Positions 44,490 to 59,300 are shown, numbered from the stretch's first letter. The stretch is DNA of 64,000 nt from Echinococcus granulosus (GCF_000524195.1 NW_020170418.1:164439-228438), one strand, 5' to 3'. Notes: generated by a model from the letters alone, not told the origin. Numbers and translations: made by a program.

Positions 44490-46007
44490 TTGGCGTATAA
44501 ATTGCACGTAATTAAGTACAAGCCAAAGAGCTAGCGGTAAACACAGATGACCAATTGGCTGGTGTCAATGCAGGACTCTGCTTGTGTGATTTGTCTTATT
44601 GAAGGTGCCGCCTTTGTTTTGGGCCTAGTGTACACGCACCACGCCCTTGTACACATCACGTTGACGACGTTTGCAAGTGCCATTAAATCCAATCCGCTGC
44701 ACAAATAGCCCACCGAGAAAATTCATCAAAATGTTCAAAAGCATTCAGCTTTTAGCTATCAAAATTTTCCACTTTGTAATTCACTTTTGGTTAATGAAGA
44801 AAACATTTTCAGAAGTTTATACAGTAATATTAAGACGTTTCAATGGACAAATTCAACTATGGCTCATTAGCACGTGCTAACTTGTATTGTGTCCCGGTAC
44901 GTGAATTTATGACCTTCCGCAGGAAAGCGAGTCCTACTTAACAGCTTATCATTCACCTGGTGGTTACCTTGACGGATGTGCGGAGCCGCAATGACGGTAG
45001 CGAAGTTTCAGTTAAAAATAAGCCAGTTTGGGGGTGAACTATTCCTTGATTGTACTTTACACGGTCATAAAAAGCTCATTTAAAAGACAATTTCTGTTTT
45101 TATTTTGCACTGATTACTCCCAATCAATTGTCATCAGTGTCTTTTCATCCCTACCTGCAAATCCATTCTCATCACTCCGATACACTTATTTTAGCAGTTT
45201 TTTCTAGCCTTTGAGGCCACCATTTTATGGCATCCATCAATGCAAAGCGGTGTCTGTTACACAGGAACTTATAGTTGGGAAATAGGAAAAGATTTAATCG
45301 CTCTGCATCAGATAAAAGCTCACACTGATACACCTACAATGAGTACTTTGTTTCGAGTGAAAGCAGGAAATTGCTTCTTCGGAAATCAAAATCCTCCCAT
45401 AGTTATTCAAGCAAGTAATACTGAATCCGTTGATATAAAAAGACAAAAACTCCCTGTAATACCTTGATATTTGAGTGACAGACATTGTCTCCAATATTCT
45501 GCACTTTTGAGTGACACTCGTCTGCTTGGATCGATGACTTTTTATTTGATGCAGACCACTGTATCTTGTAAGAAAATTTCAGCAACACGCCTGAATTAAA
45601 GGTTTTCATCAAAGGTTTAGGAATTGCAATAGATTGGCATTTCACAAGCACATACCATCATTGAGGATGGTTTACTTGACTCCATGGGCATTCCGCTACG
45701 AACAAAAGTGTCCCCAAGCACCATGCGCATCAGATCGCATTTCTGGCTGATCCGCCTTTCCCTAGTTAAGGTGAATAAGTGCCAACACTAGGACTGGTCC
45801 GTTTCGTCTTGACAGCGTGCCATTGCTGAAAGCTCAACGATTGTGAACCAGACAATGAACATGAAGTCAATTAGCTGCCATTATTCAGTCAAGCTAGGCC
45901 ATTGTTAATTCTATGCCAAGATTTTTCATGCGCTAAATTCGTTTATTGGTTAACAGTCAATGGCGCACGCTTTGCTGTTGCTTGCCAATGGAAGTTGTAG
46001 CAGCTTA

Positions 46008-46013
46008 AATAAA
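46008..46013 (+). terminator. candidate polyadenylation signal AATAAA
   Basis: AATAAA within GCTTAAATAAAATGG, the first canonical hexamer found downstream of the Musashi stop. No transcript end is visible from sequence alone. Confidence 0.2.
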
Positions 46014-49000
46014 ATGGTAATCTAACTTCACAATGTGAATTAGTCATTCCTGTTACTTTTAATTTTAATAGTGTCTATTCATTAACAAAAATGGAGGTCT
46101 TTGTAGTGTTTAACACTAATTATTGGTTATATTTAGTCAAATTATTAGACTTCAAGCGTAGTACAAAGTTATCTTTGTGTTCAAAATTTTGGAACGAAGA
46201 GAAATCGAAGTGTAACAAATGACAAACCCACTCTTTAAAGTAACCCTCGAAATACCCTTCCTGACAGAAAAGAAACTCTCGGGAGTACTTCAACAGACAG
46301 AGAAGCATTCTTCCTACGCGTAGCTAAAACACTTCCAATTTTGCGTTGCATTGCGAAAACGAGGCTTTTAGGAATTATGGTCAGAAAATTATTACCCAAA
46401 ATTACAGGCTCTATATGAATGTGTTACAAACACTTTACCTTATGTGACCAAATATGCTTTTATTTAGTTAACATAAGAGCTCTCCCCCGACTTTATTCAC
46501 CAATTCATGTAGCTCGTTCTTCACCCGACAGCTTCTGTTTAAGGACAGCAAGTACCATAAATAGGATATAATCAGCTGAGCAGAGGTTTTTTGACAGCTT
46601 TAAAACTCAGTCTAATAACATTTCCATATTTTTGGAAGGGTGCTGACAAATAAGCAATGGTAGCATGTTTTGGTCAATTATCCATCCACAATTTCAAAGT
46701 ACCGCCGCTTTGTGGTAAATGAAGGGGACGCCTCCGTCTATTTACTGTACCTGTGTAAATTAACCCATATTTTTAGCTAGTTTCCTTATTTTGTAAGCAA
46801 AAATATAAGTAAGCCATCACTGTTTCACAACTCCGAATAAAGTGCCTAACGAGTAACAAGTGTTTGCTTTCCAAGGCAAAATTCGCCAAACGATGCGAAC
46901 GATGCTCTACAGATTAGACGCCTCATCTACGTGGAAGTTTGTTTGTATGTAACACAAAATCATTTCCAGTTTTATTTTAAAGGCAATGCGCTTTCTCATG
47001 CGGGAAGCCAGTTGTCACTTAAACCTTCTTCAAATGATCATCCTTCGAAATTTTGGTGGTAACGGTGAAGCTAAATCGCACTGAAAATAGTCTGTGCTTC
47101 CACGTGTGTTCTTCTGGCCTTTTTTCCACTACGCAAAGAGAATGTCACACTCTGGTTGCTTAAAAATATAGGATGCATGATACTTTGTTACCAAAACTTA
47201 CTGCTGTCTGTTAAATAAATTTCTTTCTGAATTTATTTTCATCTATTTTCACATCTTTTAAATGCAACGACATGCCACACCCTTCCAAACAAACTAATAT
47301 CACAAAAATCAGTTTTTCGGCAATCAAAATCTTTTTAAGTTTGAGTAAAATGATGCCAGCGTGAAATGCGTCTAAAAGTTGAGCGACTTTCCGACAAAGA
47401 AGTGTGCGGTCAGACTGCCAAACAGTGACTTAAAAGTGACCTTGATAACGAAGTCAGATTCAACCTTTTATCTTTTGAGATGTTTTCCTAGTTGCAAAGT
47501 ATGCTTTTCTGAAGAGTATTTATGTGGCATTTGTGGTGCACTATCGGTACGCGATCGCATAAAACGTGCACCTGCAGACCTCCACATGAAGGCTTGACAA
47601 GCAGCGCACCATTTCGTATGGAAAGCCACGCCAGCTTTTGGCAGGGTCAACTAAAGGCGACTCCATTTCACACTTGGGTGTCACATAGTCTTTAAACGCT
47701 TTCTAGGCTCATTCATCTACTCATTCCTCACCGCGAATCAGCATAATGACATTTGCTCTTCAGTCTGGTTTACAGCCCAAACTAATATAAATGTGAATTG
47801 TCAGAAGGATGGATTTTAATGCTATTTATTTATCAGGAATCGGCACATTTACTTAAGTATGTTTAGTTAAGTGAGACCCATTTTCAAGGTGATAAATGGA
47901 CCACAGAGACTAGCGGGAAAATCATTTAAAATGCCATATTAATTGAGACTGAATCAGCAAGATGCAGCGCATTTATAACGACAAACACTCCTTAAAGCAC
48001 ATATTCACTAGGACAAAGATGAGATTAGGAAAAAAAACTATTGTTTTGCAACCTCAAGAAATGCAAGACAAGGGGGGTAATGCTGAGAGGCATTTGTACA
48101 ATTCTCCCCATTGCTGAAGTATTTTCTCATTGGTTGGATGTCTTGCGTGGTTAGATTTGCACTGACATAACTTTGTGTGCAAATCCAAAACAATTTCGCC
48201 TACTTCAAATTTGAGTCGAGATTCCTTGTGCTGATAAGAGACCACTTTACCGACACTGACGGTTCCATAAACGCAATAAAGAGGACCAAACATAAAGTTT
48301 TCCTTGTAATTGAAACCACCATCAGTCTCTATTTTCTTAATCTTGTGTCCATTTATTTCCCTAATTTACCAAACTGCAATTAAAATGACATTTGCGTAAT
48401 TCTGTGATAGCCACCTTAAATATGGGACCTTCTGAAACAAAAAAATAAAGTCTATTCTAAATTAAATTAGTTAAATTAATTTCTAGATTAGAAAAAAGAC
48501 CTCCATTTTCCAATCTTTACAGGGAAGTTTTGAAGGGAATATTTATGTCATAGAGACTCTCCAGGTAAGCTACCAGCGGCGTTCCAGTTGAAAACTACAC
48601 CAGTTATTTTGTTTGTTCCTTGAAAACATACATTACAGAATACTTTGTCTTGCCCTTTTATAGCACACGCAGTTGGGAAGATACCTTCGAAGTGTTACAA
48701 AGTTAAGGCCTGTTTTAAGCAACGCTAATTCTAGATGGTTTCCAGTTCCAATCCAAGAGTCCATGCTGCAATTTCCCGAGGCGAGGTCCGTGTGCAACTC
48801 TCGATAGCGTCTTGATTACAGTTTCATAAAGGAATGAACAAAAATGACATTTTTTGAAGCTCAACTTCAAAAATCCCAATGTCTTTGGCGAACACTTGCA
48901 TCCCGCGACCCAACACTTAGTAGACTACTAGCCGAAGAAAATAACTAATTTTAAGTTTATTGCACATCCAATAAGAAATGTATTAATGAGAATTTGGAAA

Positions 49001-52000
49001 ACTTTTGAACTGCAAATTAGGTAATACTACATCATCTTAGTGATGAATTTCGATGGGTTCGTCACATACTTACTGCTTCCAGCTTGACGAAAATCCACCG
49101 CATTCCTCCATCGGGCTTTGCTACATAGCTTATTCATGTGCACAATGTTCCACATTTATGTAATGTTTTGACACAACATAATCTGTGAATAGCGAATTGG
49201 CTGAGGAAGTGCTTGTAAGCGATTATGTAGTTTGTCATTATTTTTGCGTAGATCTTTGACGGAATATGTTCTGCCAATTGCGATTTACTAGGATCTGGTC
49301 AACCGAGCTTTCGATTGTTATGCAAAGCTTAATGCCACTCAAAGTTTTTCCTCGCAATGCATCTGTCAAAAGTTTTTAAAGATCTTTCAGAAATCCACAA
49401 CTGCAGTGGAACGAAGGGTTGGCATACCAGCAATCATTTGATTTTTGCAAGATTATTCCCCTATTTACAAAATAAAACGAATGCCTAATATGTGCCGCTC
49501 AGTTTGAAATTAAAAGCTTGAAGTAGCATGACTGTAAAGAACCACATTTGATTTGCCATAGCCATGAGGAATTTGACATTTTTTTATTCTTTAAATCAGT
49601 AGAAATGATTGACCGATCACCTGAGAGTCCGTGATCCTAATTGGATGACACAAGTAGAGTCAAAAGGCGACTCATATCTCACTAGTGCATTGTAAAGCGT
49701 TGGTGAATAACACGATATGATCTCTTTGAGGTGCTGTAGGATCAGATTCTAGCAGCGACCCAAAGTGATGACAGAGGTCAGCTTAATGGGAATTCCTTAA
49801 CTACTGACTGACTAAAACTCCAACTTATTCACTGACGCTCAGGCTTTATTACGTTCCAATCGCCCATTTAATCGGTCTCAGAGTTCATTTGTTATTAGCT
49901 AAAATCAGAAATATATGTCAACATATTTATAATTTTTGGTAAAATGTAAAAGGTAAAAAAGAATGTCATATCTATTCTGCGGATTCTGTATGTGATTCCC
50001 GACTTGCTTGCTATTTGTGAGTGCATGGGTCATGCCATCAACCTTACGGCCTGAATATTAAACCTAGAAATTCTTGTTATAAATGGTTTGGTTGGAACAA
50101 CAGTTTAGCGAACAATTAGGTGTCTGGTTGGAAAACAATAGTAGGGAAAGGGTTCGGTGTATTCACTTTAGTGTGCAGTTAAAGTATTTAATAATTCCGC
50201 TTGTAAAAAGGGGAATTTCTATCACAATCAGAAGATTAACGGTATGAAACCAATTTGAAGAAAAAACCAGGAATTTGTAAAAAAATCACCTTAATTCCCT
50301 GATAGGACAATTTTAAGCAATTTAGATACAGTGGCTGCGATTTAGGTCTCTTGTAAGGATTTGAAGTCAATCAACAATATTAAAACAACTATGCAAAATA
50401 TTCCAAGACACTACTACACCAATTCACCATTTTTCGAAAGCAGGAAAACTAATCCATAACAAGAACAGCTCCCGCAGCATGGGTAAAGGAGGAATGCTTC
50501 TCCGCATCTGTTTATCAACCAAGGTATGCCCATTTAGCTCCAACCTGAATGGACAGCCTCTCTGGTGTGCCTATACTTAGTTTAGCTGCCAATTTGCCCA
50601 CAAAGACACGAATGGAAGCGGATTCGAAGTAAGTCGAAACAATTCATTTCACTGACGTCTGGGATCTTGAACAACTACCTCTTAACAGGCACTTCGATGA
50701 TGCCTTTGAGAAAATAGTGTTGTTGACAGGACACAATTTTTGAACTTGTGTTATTTCACCAGATTTTGGATTAGAACAAGAGAGTGGACCGTTATTTGTG
50801 AAAACAAGAAGGACCGGTTGAATAATAGCTGCGATTTATTCCTTCCAACCCGATATGTAGACGTCAGAGCATAAAATGGGTACGTGGTTGGTTATCCACA
50901 AAACAATGCCTTACGGCCCAACTGTGTGAACGTTCAGAAGCTTCTTGCATTTTTACAGTAAAAATTGGGCTGGTTTACTTGAGAAAGTAATTGGTGAGAT
51001 GGAACCGTAGTTACCTGAAAATTCGAAAATTCTTTTAAATAAACCAGCTTGTAAATGACTCGCGAAGTTTTAGCTTTACAAATCTGAGCCTATTAAAGAT
51101 GGCTACTTTCTACCATCAAAATACTTCCTACTTCGACTTTTGATATTACATTTACTAAGGCTGTTTTTGTTAGGTTATTTTTAGATTCCTGAAGCGAATA
51201 ATCATCTAAGGAATTCTCGTTGCTAAAACGACTGTATGTAACGTATGAGGTTTGCCTTTTAGCCGTAGAATCGCACGTTCTCGAACAAAATTGACTTCAA
51301 TAAATACTTAGGTAAGTTTAAAGGTGTGATTCGGCGTTCTGTGATGGATATTTTCATGTATTTGAACAGGAGACAGTCCTTGGACCTACCTCAACTCCTA
51401 GACGGTAAATCTATTTTCAGTGACTAGGAAACGAACATCTCATACCTATTAACTATGAAACAGTTGCTAAAAGCGAAAACGAAAAAAGTACACAGCCACC
51501 CACTTTGGTTTCTAAAAGCTTTTGCCCTAAAGCGCAAGCTTTAGACTATTTTTCACAGTAAAGACCTTTTAGCTTGGTAAGAAGGGATTCCCCAAATTCC
51601 ACGGTTGATTTCCGAACTATTGACGCTTCATAGAGAGAAAGAGAGAGAGGCGTGAATTCCCAAAAAAGTAAATGTTTATGGATTGATGCGTTATCTTCAG
51701 ATCAACAAGCACGCTGACAGCCAGCAAGCACCACTTAGATCGTAATTTACTTAACTTAAAACCACCACCTTCAGTAACATCCCTTTCAATCATGGTGATG
51801 TCCATCTGTAATATATAATAATAGTCACTTCTGAATTTAATGAGTAAAGTCTGCATAGTGCAGCGTTTATTAAATCGGAGCTCGTGTCAAACATCCCATA
51901 TGTTTAGGATCTTTGTGCTTAATGTGAGTTGATCAACGATGTAACGTTGTAAACGAGGTGTTTTGGTACAAACTGGTGTCCCATTTCTTTCAACTCAATT

Positions 52001-55000
52001 AATTTTCATCAATTAAATGCAAATCCGGAACTTCTGTTAAAAAATACTTTAAGAGCTTAAGGAAGGTCATTAATTTTCCCAATTTAAGAAGCTATTGAAA
52101 TACCAAAACCTTTCATAATTCTTTTATACCCAAATCGTATGTCAGCTTCTATTAGGATATTGTTTAATTAAAATATGTATATGCACGCCGAATTCTAGGC
52201 AAATCGCGGAAACCAGACTTACTTTTGGGTGGTTGAAAGGACAATCTATTTGATATTTTCAACTAAAGTAAAATCGCCTAATGCAAACTAAAAGCCTGAC
52301 TATAGTCCAGAATTTGGCCTGGTTGTTTGGTTGTTTGTTCACTCAACGACCAAATGTGAAAGCGTGCCAATTCGTGCCACTGATGATTCAAAGAGAGATG
52401 ATACCTCTGCTGCTGCTGCTGTTTCGAAATCTCGTTATTTACAATCGCCATTTAGTCACAGGACCGCGTTTATTCTATGCCACTTTGATAGCTTTTTACA
52501 AGTGAAATGAATATTTGGAGTCAGGATAATATGACAAGCTGATGGACTGCATCACCTTCGCTCAGTCTTTCCCCCGCCTGAAAATAACAAATAATTTTAC
52601 CACGCTTATGGTCTTTCTCCAAAGTATTAGAAAGCAATGTAATACGGGATCAGTCGTGTTGTGATGAACGTGGTCGGTTTTGCATTCATAAATCCAAATA
52701 AAGTGTACAATTTTCTATGTCTTTACTGCAAAAGGCGCTTCCATCAGACTGCATCGGATTTATCTGAGTCTGATTTGGCGCACTTTCACCATACTCATAA
52801 CGCTAGGACTTTTTGCTTCACAAGACTTCTTTCTTCCAAACCAGGGCCCTCCCATGCAAAAGTAAGAATTACAGTAGTATATTTGTGCTGTCAAAGTACT
52901 TTACCTGTAGCCAGTCGCTGCAATGTAGGCCATACATTTCTGCTCACCAGCAAATCAAGGACTACATTTTCTCCCTGGAGATTTTTAAAATTATGAATTC
53001 ACCCAAAAACGGATTATATATATAGCCGTTAGAAAATGGGCTAGTAATTTTTAGGTGCCAGCTTGGATCAAAAATCAAGTAAGTCTCTTGAGCTAATCAC
53101 CGGTATGCTGGGCCAACAGAAGTGCGCATTTTATTATAATAAACAAGGAGAATTTAAAAAATACTTAACTTTTGAAGTGTGATAGAAGGCTTTGTGTTAA
53201 AAAATGCTACCGCGGCGATTTAACGGTGATCAGCTTTGGATGCCTCCAGTGAATGGTCATTTTTCATTCCCTAATGACTTGTAATTTTCCATTTCTAGAA
53301 AAAACCTCGGATCAGCGTGATCACTTTATGCGACACATGCATCCTTACTTTTTAAAGTATTTTAACGCCTTTTTTACGACAAATCAGTTAGTTGACTTGT
53401 TATTTTAGAACTGCTTTCTCGTGGGCTTGAGTATGTCCAGTCAAAAGTACTAAGACCAGTCATAAAAAAAGCCATAAAATACCTGTGCAAGTTTAAAAAA
53501 AAACGTTTCCTATTCATTGCGTCTACTGCACTGGCGACACAATGCGGGATCGTAGTCCGACTGCAATACCATAGCGATGGCGTCGCGTGCGTGGTTTAAT
53601 CTCGCAGCCACTGTGCTTACTTTGTGACACTCCCCGGGAAAATTTGCATTCCGGAGAATGTAAAATAATTGAGGGTGAATCGAAAGGATTGGTATGAATT
53701 AAATCACAAAGAAGTGGCTACCAAGACTGCAGATGGGACAGAGTGAAACTAGTGAGCCCATGAAAAGTCCGTACACAAGTACAATTCAATCAAAACGCAT
53801 GTTTATGGTGCTAAGGTATCAAACGTAGCAAATATTGTCTCTTTTTGTATTACATATAACCATTTATTGCATGGCGAATATCTCTTGATAGCAACTTGGA
53901 TCACTTGAATAATAGTGTAATAATCAAAGTGGATTGCACTTATTTTAAGGGATACGAACTTTAACTTCTGGATTTTCATTAGGTAAATCAAAGGCTATGC
54001 GGGGCATTCTCAGTTGTCTGGCAAGGTTTTGCATTAAAGAAATGATGTCACATTTTCAAGTCCCTAGACAGCATTTTCTGAGAAAACCAAAGTGGACAAG
54101 AAAATTACGTGCGAATATGCAAAGCGTTGATTGGACGAATAGCTCTCGAGGAAGAATGGCCATATTTGATCCTGCTATTCTACTAAATGGTTTAAAGTTA
54201 ACGTCCCAAGTGTTGTGTTGCTATGTCGCTGTACCGGATCAAACTATATGCAGACTTATGTCAAACGAATATCAAAGAATTTCGGTAAGTAGTTCGTTGG
54301 CTCTACGAAAATCTTCGTTTGCATTCTGCTTTCTTATTCTGATGGTCGACCTCCGGTTAAACTTAGCTAAATAGATAGGAATTAAAAGGCTAGCGAGTCG
54401 CTTATTTGGAACATGGGCTAAATATCCAGTGTTTTTGGCTTTCCACCTTAACTTGAATGACAAATAAATACAAAATCGTTTTTTAAACTTAATGGACAGT
54501 TTACTACCAAAAGCTAGTGCTGTTGCCAAACTCATTCTCACCAAGTATGGAGCTAATTTATGTAGCACTCTAGTTAAAAGATAGTAGTATTAGACTTCTA
54601 GCATAAAATTATCTCTGCACCTTAGTGAAGACTTATATGGTGAACTAATGCCATCTAAAATGGAGTATCAAGCGCCAGTATCAAACTAAACCAATGCCAA
54701 TATTTTGCTTTTTATTTAAAGTTGGGAAAATCTTTGATCCTCATGCTGCTCTGTACAAAATACGTGCACTTTTGAATTTATTTTATGCAATCGAATCGCA
54801 ACGGGTGCTGCATATGACACCCTTCACTGAGCTCTTCGGTTGACAAAGGCATGCAAGTCGGTAGTCACACCAACTGATATTTCAAACACACGTCTTAACT
54901 GCAGGTCAAGCACTTAAAGTAATGTTTCGGTGTTGTTTTCGTTAACTGTTTGTAGTTTTATAGCGATTATTTGTATCGGGTTGTAGTTACTAAAAAGTGG

Positions 55001-56160
55001 TTGCTAACTCGTCTCCTTCCAGTCCGGTACATTCATTCAATCGAGGTAACTCACATATCCGATTCCTTTTGCTACCATTCAAGCGCATAAACAGTGGGTA
55101 ATTCTTATTTCAGTGTTTTTGTGAATGTCTAAAGTTCAATGAATCCAGTGAGGACATTTTTATCCCGATGCGCCTTTTGAAGACTGTCAGAGATTTAACA
55201 GCGTCGTTCATTTTTTTGGTTACTCTGACAATGTGATTCATAGGCAATGCTGACCTGGCAATCAGGGAATAATAAGTTTTAAATACAACAATTCAACATC
55301 GATAGGTTATAAAAGTATTTTAAGAATTTTGAGAAAATCCACTTACACATTGGCTTAAACTTTGTGCCAAATATGCGAAAAATGATTTGAAAAGCCGTAG
55401 TTTGGGTGTATTTTACGCTGGTGGGGGCAACCAGAGAAAATTGGCACTAGAACTAGTGTTCCATTTTTCGTGCAATTTGTTGGCATATCCGTTGCGACAT
55501 CTAAATTTGGATATTCGCAAAAACAAAAAGGCCAAGACAATGACCTCTGTAAGGATGCAAGTTACGGCTGGGGAATTTAATGCCTGGTCTGGTGAGCCAT
55601 ATAAGCTCCTAACTACTCTATTAAGTTGGCTGATTTTCCTACGAAACCCTTGTAAAGTCAAGGGATGCTTATATAGATCTTGTTTTTCTTTCATTTTCAA
55701 GGGCTTTGGTTTTATCTAGAGACACGTAATACAAGATTACTACTGAATTAATCAGTCAGTCTAAGTTGTAACCCATGTTGTATCTTTTAAGCAAGTTTTG
55801 TATGGGGTTGCTATGTTAAATGAAGCAAACAGCTGCTTTTGCACTGTCTGCTCATGCATTTCCATGATCCTGAGAGTTTAATGCATAAATGTACTTCAAA
55901 TTTCCGGCCTACAATAGGGAACACTACACTGTTACTTATTTTGGCCTGTTGACTATTAATTTGAAAAGCGCTTCATTACAAGCGCAGAATAACTATTAGC
56001 AGCCTTGCATTTTACCATGCATGCAATCTTTCGTTCAAATCCCAGCCACTTTCATCCAACAAGAGGAGCATTCCTTGTCTTTATTAGCTTACAAAACTAT
56101 GATGGATTGCACAGAATGGTGAAAATAACGTTTTCAATTGAATCATCATTCTGACTGCAT
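46014..56160. other. long stretch without a recognised gene
   Basis: AT-rich, with scattered short frames on both strands. Apart from the speculative two-exon chain at 50549-54284 there is a patch at 55400-55700 where four reading frames are open at once; that reflects a shortage of stop codons, not a coding signal. Short simple repeats occur at 51635-51650 (GA-rich) and 52410 (CTG). Confidence 0.4.
50549..54284 (+). CDS. speculative two-exon start of an unidentified gene
   Basis: An ATG at 50549 opens 26 codons (MDSLSGVPILSLAANL...) that end at TCGAA|GTAAGTC (donor at 50629). The longest credible plus-strand frame of the region, 54014-54284, follows the acceptor GGGCATTCTCAG, is in matching phase and runs 90 codons to TTTCG|GTAAGT. 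Its peptide has a basic stretch (HFLRKPKWTRKLRANMQ) and FDPAILLNGLKL. No domain was recognised. The implied intron is 3.4 kb, longer than any other here. The pairing of the two exons is a guess from phase only. Confidence 0.13.
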
Positions 56161-56164
56161 GAAT

Positions 56165-56335
56165 GACGGCCACTGGGTTTTCCATGTGTTACTGGCACAT
56201 GGGGCACGTGGCATCACACCAATCCGCCTCCGCTCCCGCCGAGGTGTCGTGTATGTGCGTGCACGTGTGAGCACGTGCGTGACACGACCTCTGCCGTCTC
56301 GGGGTGGGTATGCAGCGGGCGCACGTGTACAAGCT
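56165..56335. promoter_or_regulatory. GC-rich island with four CACGTG E-boxes
   Basis: CACGTG occurs at 56205-56210, 56262-56267, 56272-56277 and 56322-56327 within 123 bases. The middle pair sits inside an imperfect palindrome with arms GTCGTGT and ACACGAC (56248-56254 and 56281-56287). The same hexamer is otherwise scattered singly through the window. Such clusters can serve bHLH-zipper factors. No recognised gene starts beside it; the nearest is the capping protein gene 6.8 kb downstream. Confidence 0.4.
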
Positions 56336-59300
56336 CTGCTTTTAGATAATGTTTTATTTGCAACAATTTCTATTTATTGCCGCCTACAGCAGGACTAAAT
56401 ATGCACCATTTGCTAGAATGCATTTGTAAAAAGATCTTTCAATTTAAAATCTTATCCTTATTCTTACGATGTAAAAAGGAAAAGCATACCACGAAGAGAA
56501 ATCGGCTTTACACTAGCATTTAATACAAAGATTTGACTTTGCATGTAATATATAGTGGGTTACCCTAACGCTTAAATCCAAACAACCCTTATGCTAATTT
56601 GATGCCCACGGATTTGTTAAAGGCAAATTCACAAGCAGCACAGGGAAAATTATCGTCTTAAGAGTCTGTTTATCTGTTTGAAAACGCAGAACGCAAATAC
56701 CTCTTTAGGTAGATAGCAAAATTTATTGCTCCCATTTGCATCAACTGTCAAACTGAAAGGTTCCTTAAACCCGGAAAAGTGGTCGTTTACGGACTGCTTC
56801 GTAATCCGCAAATAAAAGGCGTGGTCTATCGTTAACGTCTAAATGGCCTTTTAAAATCACAAACTCTCTGAAAAGGGCTAAACTATCAATATGTAGGACC
56901 GACTACAGTCCTTGCTTCAGACCCGGTAGACTACGCATTACTTTAGGCCTTTTGTGAATTACCCTTTCCTGTAAAATATTTATCTTCTTGTATATGGTGG
57001 TTGTTCAGATATGGTTGTACTAAATTATTGTCTTCAGAGCGTAAATGGATCTACCCAAAGCATGTGGCGGCAATGAAAGTTTTATGAATTAGGAAGTGTT
57101 GAAATGGAGGGACAAAGTGATAAGTTATGCACTACACTGAGATAATACCGAGTAACACTTTTGCCTTTATTTCAGCTGCACAATCTGGTAGTAAGATCAT
57201 TTAATCATTGCCTATAAGGCCTCACGTATTCTTAAGGACATTAGTCATGCTGCAACTATTTTAGGACATCGAGATATCCTACCAAAAATTCCTTCCCAAG
57301 TTTAATCGATTTGTAAATAATCATAAAGAAAAAGAATGCGATGTAATAACTAGTTAGTTAAGAAAAGTAATTTTTCTGTAATTAATGGGGCACATTGCTA
57401 GCTTCTGGCTGGGGGCATTGTAGTGTTTGCAAAAGAGTCGTCCCTGTGATAGAACGGCTGTGGTGTCAAGTGGTATACGCAGTGAGGGAAGCACGCAATG
57501 TTGGTGGAGTCACTCCATTTCTGCGATAAAATCTGCTCTAAAGAAAGTGCGAATTCCATCAAATAGTCGCTAAAGCTAACGTTTGGTAACTGGCACATCC
57601 ACACTATTATGTAATAAATTTTGCTTACTTTAAAACAAATCTTTATATCAACATTTCCGTTCAACATCCACTGAAATAGTAGCTATTTTGTTGGCGAAAA
57701 AGTAGTTAGAAATTCCTACTTGGTTTAATTATGTGTGGTACAATGTGAACCTTTCCAGTTTGCCAAAATGCGTTATTCACGCTAGTCGTGAAGGCCTCTG
57801 AGTTTATAGTGCATTAGCCCCTTGCGATTTCAGCGGGGAAATCGGGTAATGGCGCTTAAAACATTGTTTCTAAATTCCCCGTTTTCAAGGCAGAATTGAC
57901 AACCAAAAGTGTACCCAACAGTTGCACTTTACGGAACTTGTCGTGTAAATATTTTGTTGCAATTTTTTTGATATTTTTTTTGAATGATACCTACTGCAGG
58001 TCAGTCCGATGAGTCCAAGCCATGAACATTCGCGTGATCTCGCAGTTTGGACGGCACAATGAATTGATAATTCAACGTGACTTATCATGAGTTTAAAACA
58101 GACAGAACTCAACGCTAGAGAATAGTCTCTGAGTGAACCATCCTCTGCCAGTTTACAAACAGCAGCCTTAACCTGCATTCTTAATTTGTCGTTAACAGAC
58201 GCTTCTTGTTAAATCATAGTAACAAATCTTTGTATATGACCGCATATTGTGTACATCAAATTCGGACGTTTAAAAATCCCCTGAACGGACGGAAGACTGA
58301 CTTTTTGATGAATTGTTCACAAACATAGAGCAGTCTCCCTGGCTAAAGATAATTTACATAGGTAAGAGGCGGATAAGAACCAGTCTGGGAAGTAGAGCTG
58401 ATGTAAATGAAGACAACTGACACAAGTTGCACACTTTGGTCGCTACGGTCAACATTCTGCCTTATCCCGCACGATTTGCACGCTGTGGAAAAGGGCCACT
58501 ATCGAGTAATCATTTCTTAAAATTACCGCTCAATTAAAATGTTATTTTCGTTTTCAAATGGGAAGATTTCCCATACGCTCAGCTGAATTGAGACTTTACA
58601 GGACTAATATATTCTTCCATAATAGCCCTTAGCACTAATGAAAGTGAGGCTCTCTTCAACAATGTTGGGTTTGCCCATATCTTCTTCCATACACTCGCAG
58701 AAAGCGGTAATTTTCCGGTGAAACGTTGGCTGGTAGGTTGAAGAATACTTCTAAAGGTTCAAGAAGTTCCCAAAGTAACGCATGTGATGCGCCTCACTTT
58801 CATTATAATAGAGTGTTTAATAGGTAATACAAACAGGGGAGCTTAAATTAGAAGATGGGAATCAACTGAAGAATGCAGTTTCGGCACCTCGCTCCTTCTA
58901 GAGACAAACGCGTGACTGCTACGTACCCTGACAATTGGCTGTCTGCCTAATCCGCCACTCACGTCGAATGCAGCCTCAAACCATGATGCGGGAGCATCGT
59001 GTGCACAAACCGGATTCCTGCCTGCATCCAACGCGCCCTGTTTTGGGCAATGCGATTTCGCAATGCCATTGCTTTAAATCACAGGGTTTGGCACAATTGC
59101 CAAGGCACTGGAACTGGATTAGATCAACTGGCTATGCTTGCAGAAGTAAGTTTTAAGTTTTGCTTCTTTTTAAATAGCAATGAACAAACTGCTATGATTT
59201 TGATGTAGTGTGGGTACGCAGGAAGAGGGCCCATTAAAGTATTTACTCAGTATTGTAAAATATTTTGAATATTTTAATTAATGCAACCGAAAGAGTTTAA

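Larger units (their letters stand above)
43243..46013 (+). other. Musashi 3' flank and possible 3' UTR
   Basis: T-rich plus-strand sequence with no coding content. The first plain AATAAA after the stop codon that I found is at 46008-46013, so the 3' UTR could be up to about 2.8 kb unless a variant signal is used earlier (an ATTAAA occurs near 44680). Long UTRs are common in such regulators. Confidence 0.3.

Noticed and set aside
55355..55720. Overlapping open frames on both strands
   Set aside because: Four frames are open together, which points to low stop density and not to a coding exon.
58990..59148. Plus-strand frame ending GCAGAA|GTAAGT
   Set aside because: A stop lies just before the frame and no AG with a pyrimidine tract can serve as acceptor; the family is not recognised.
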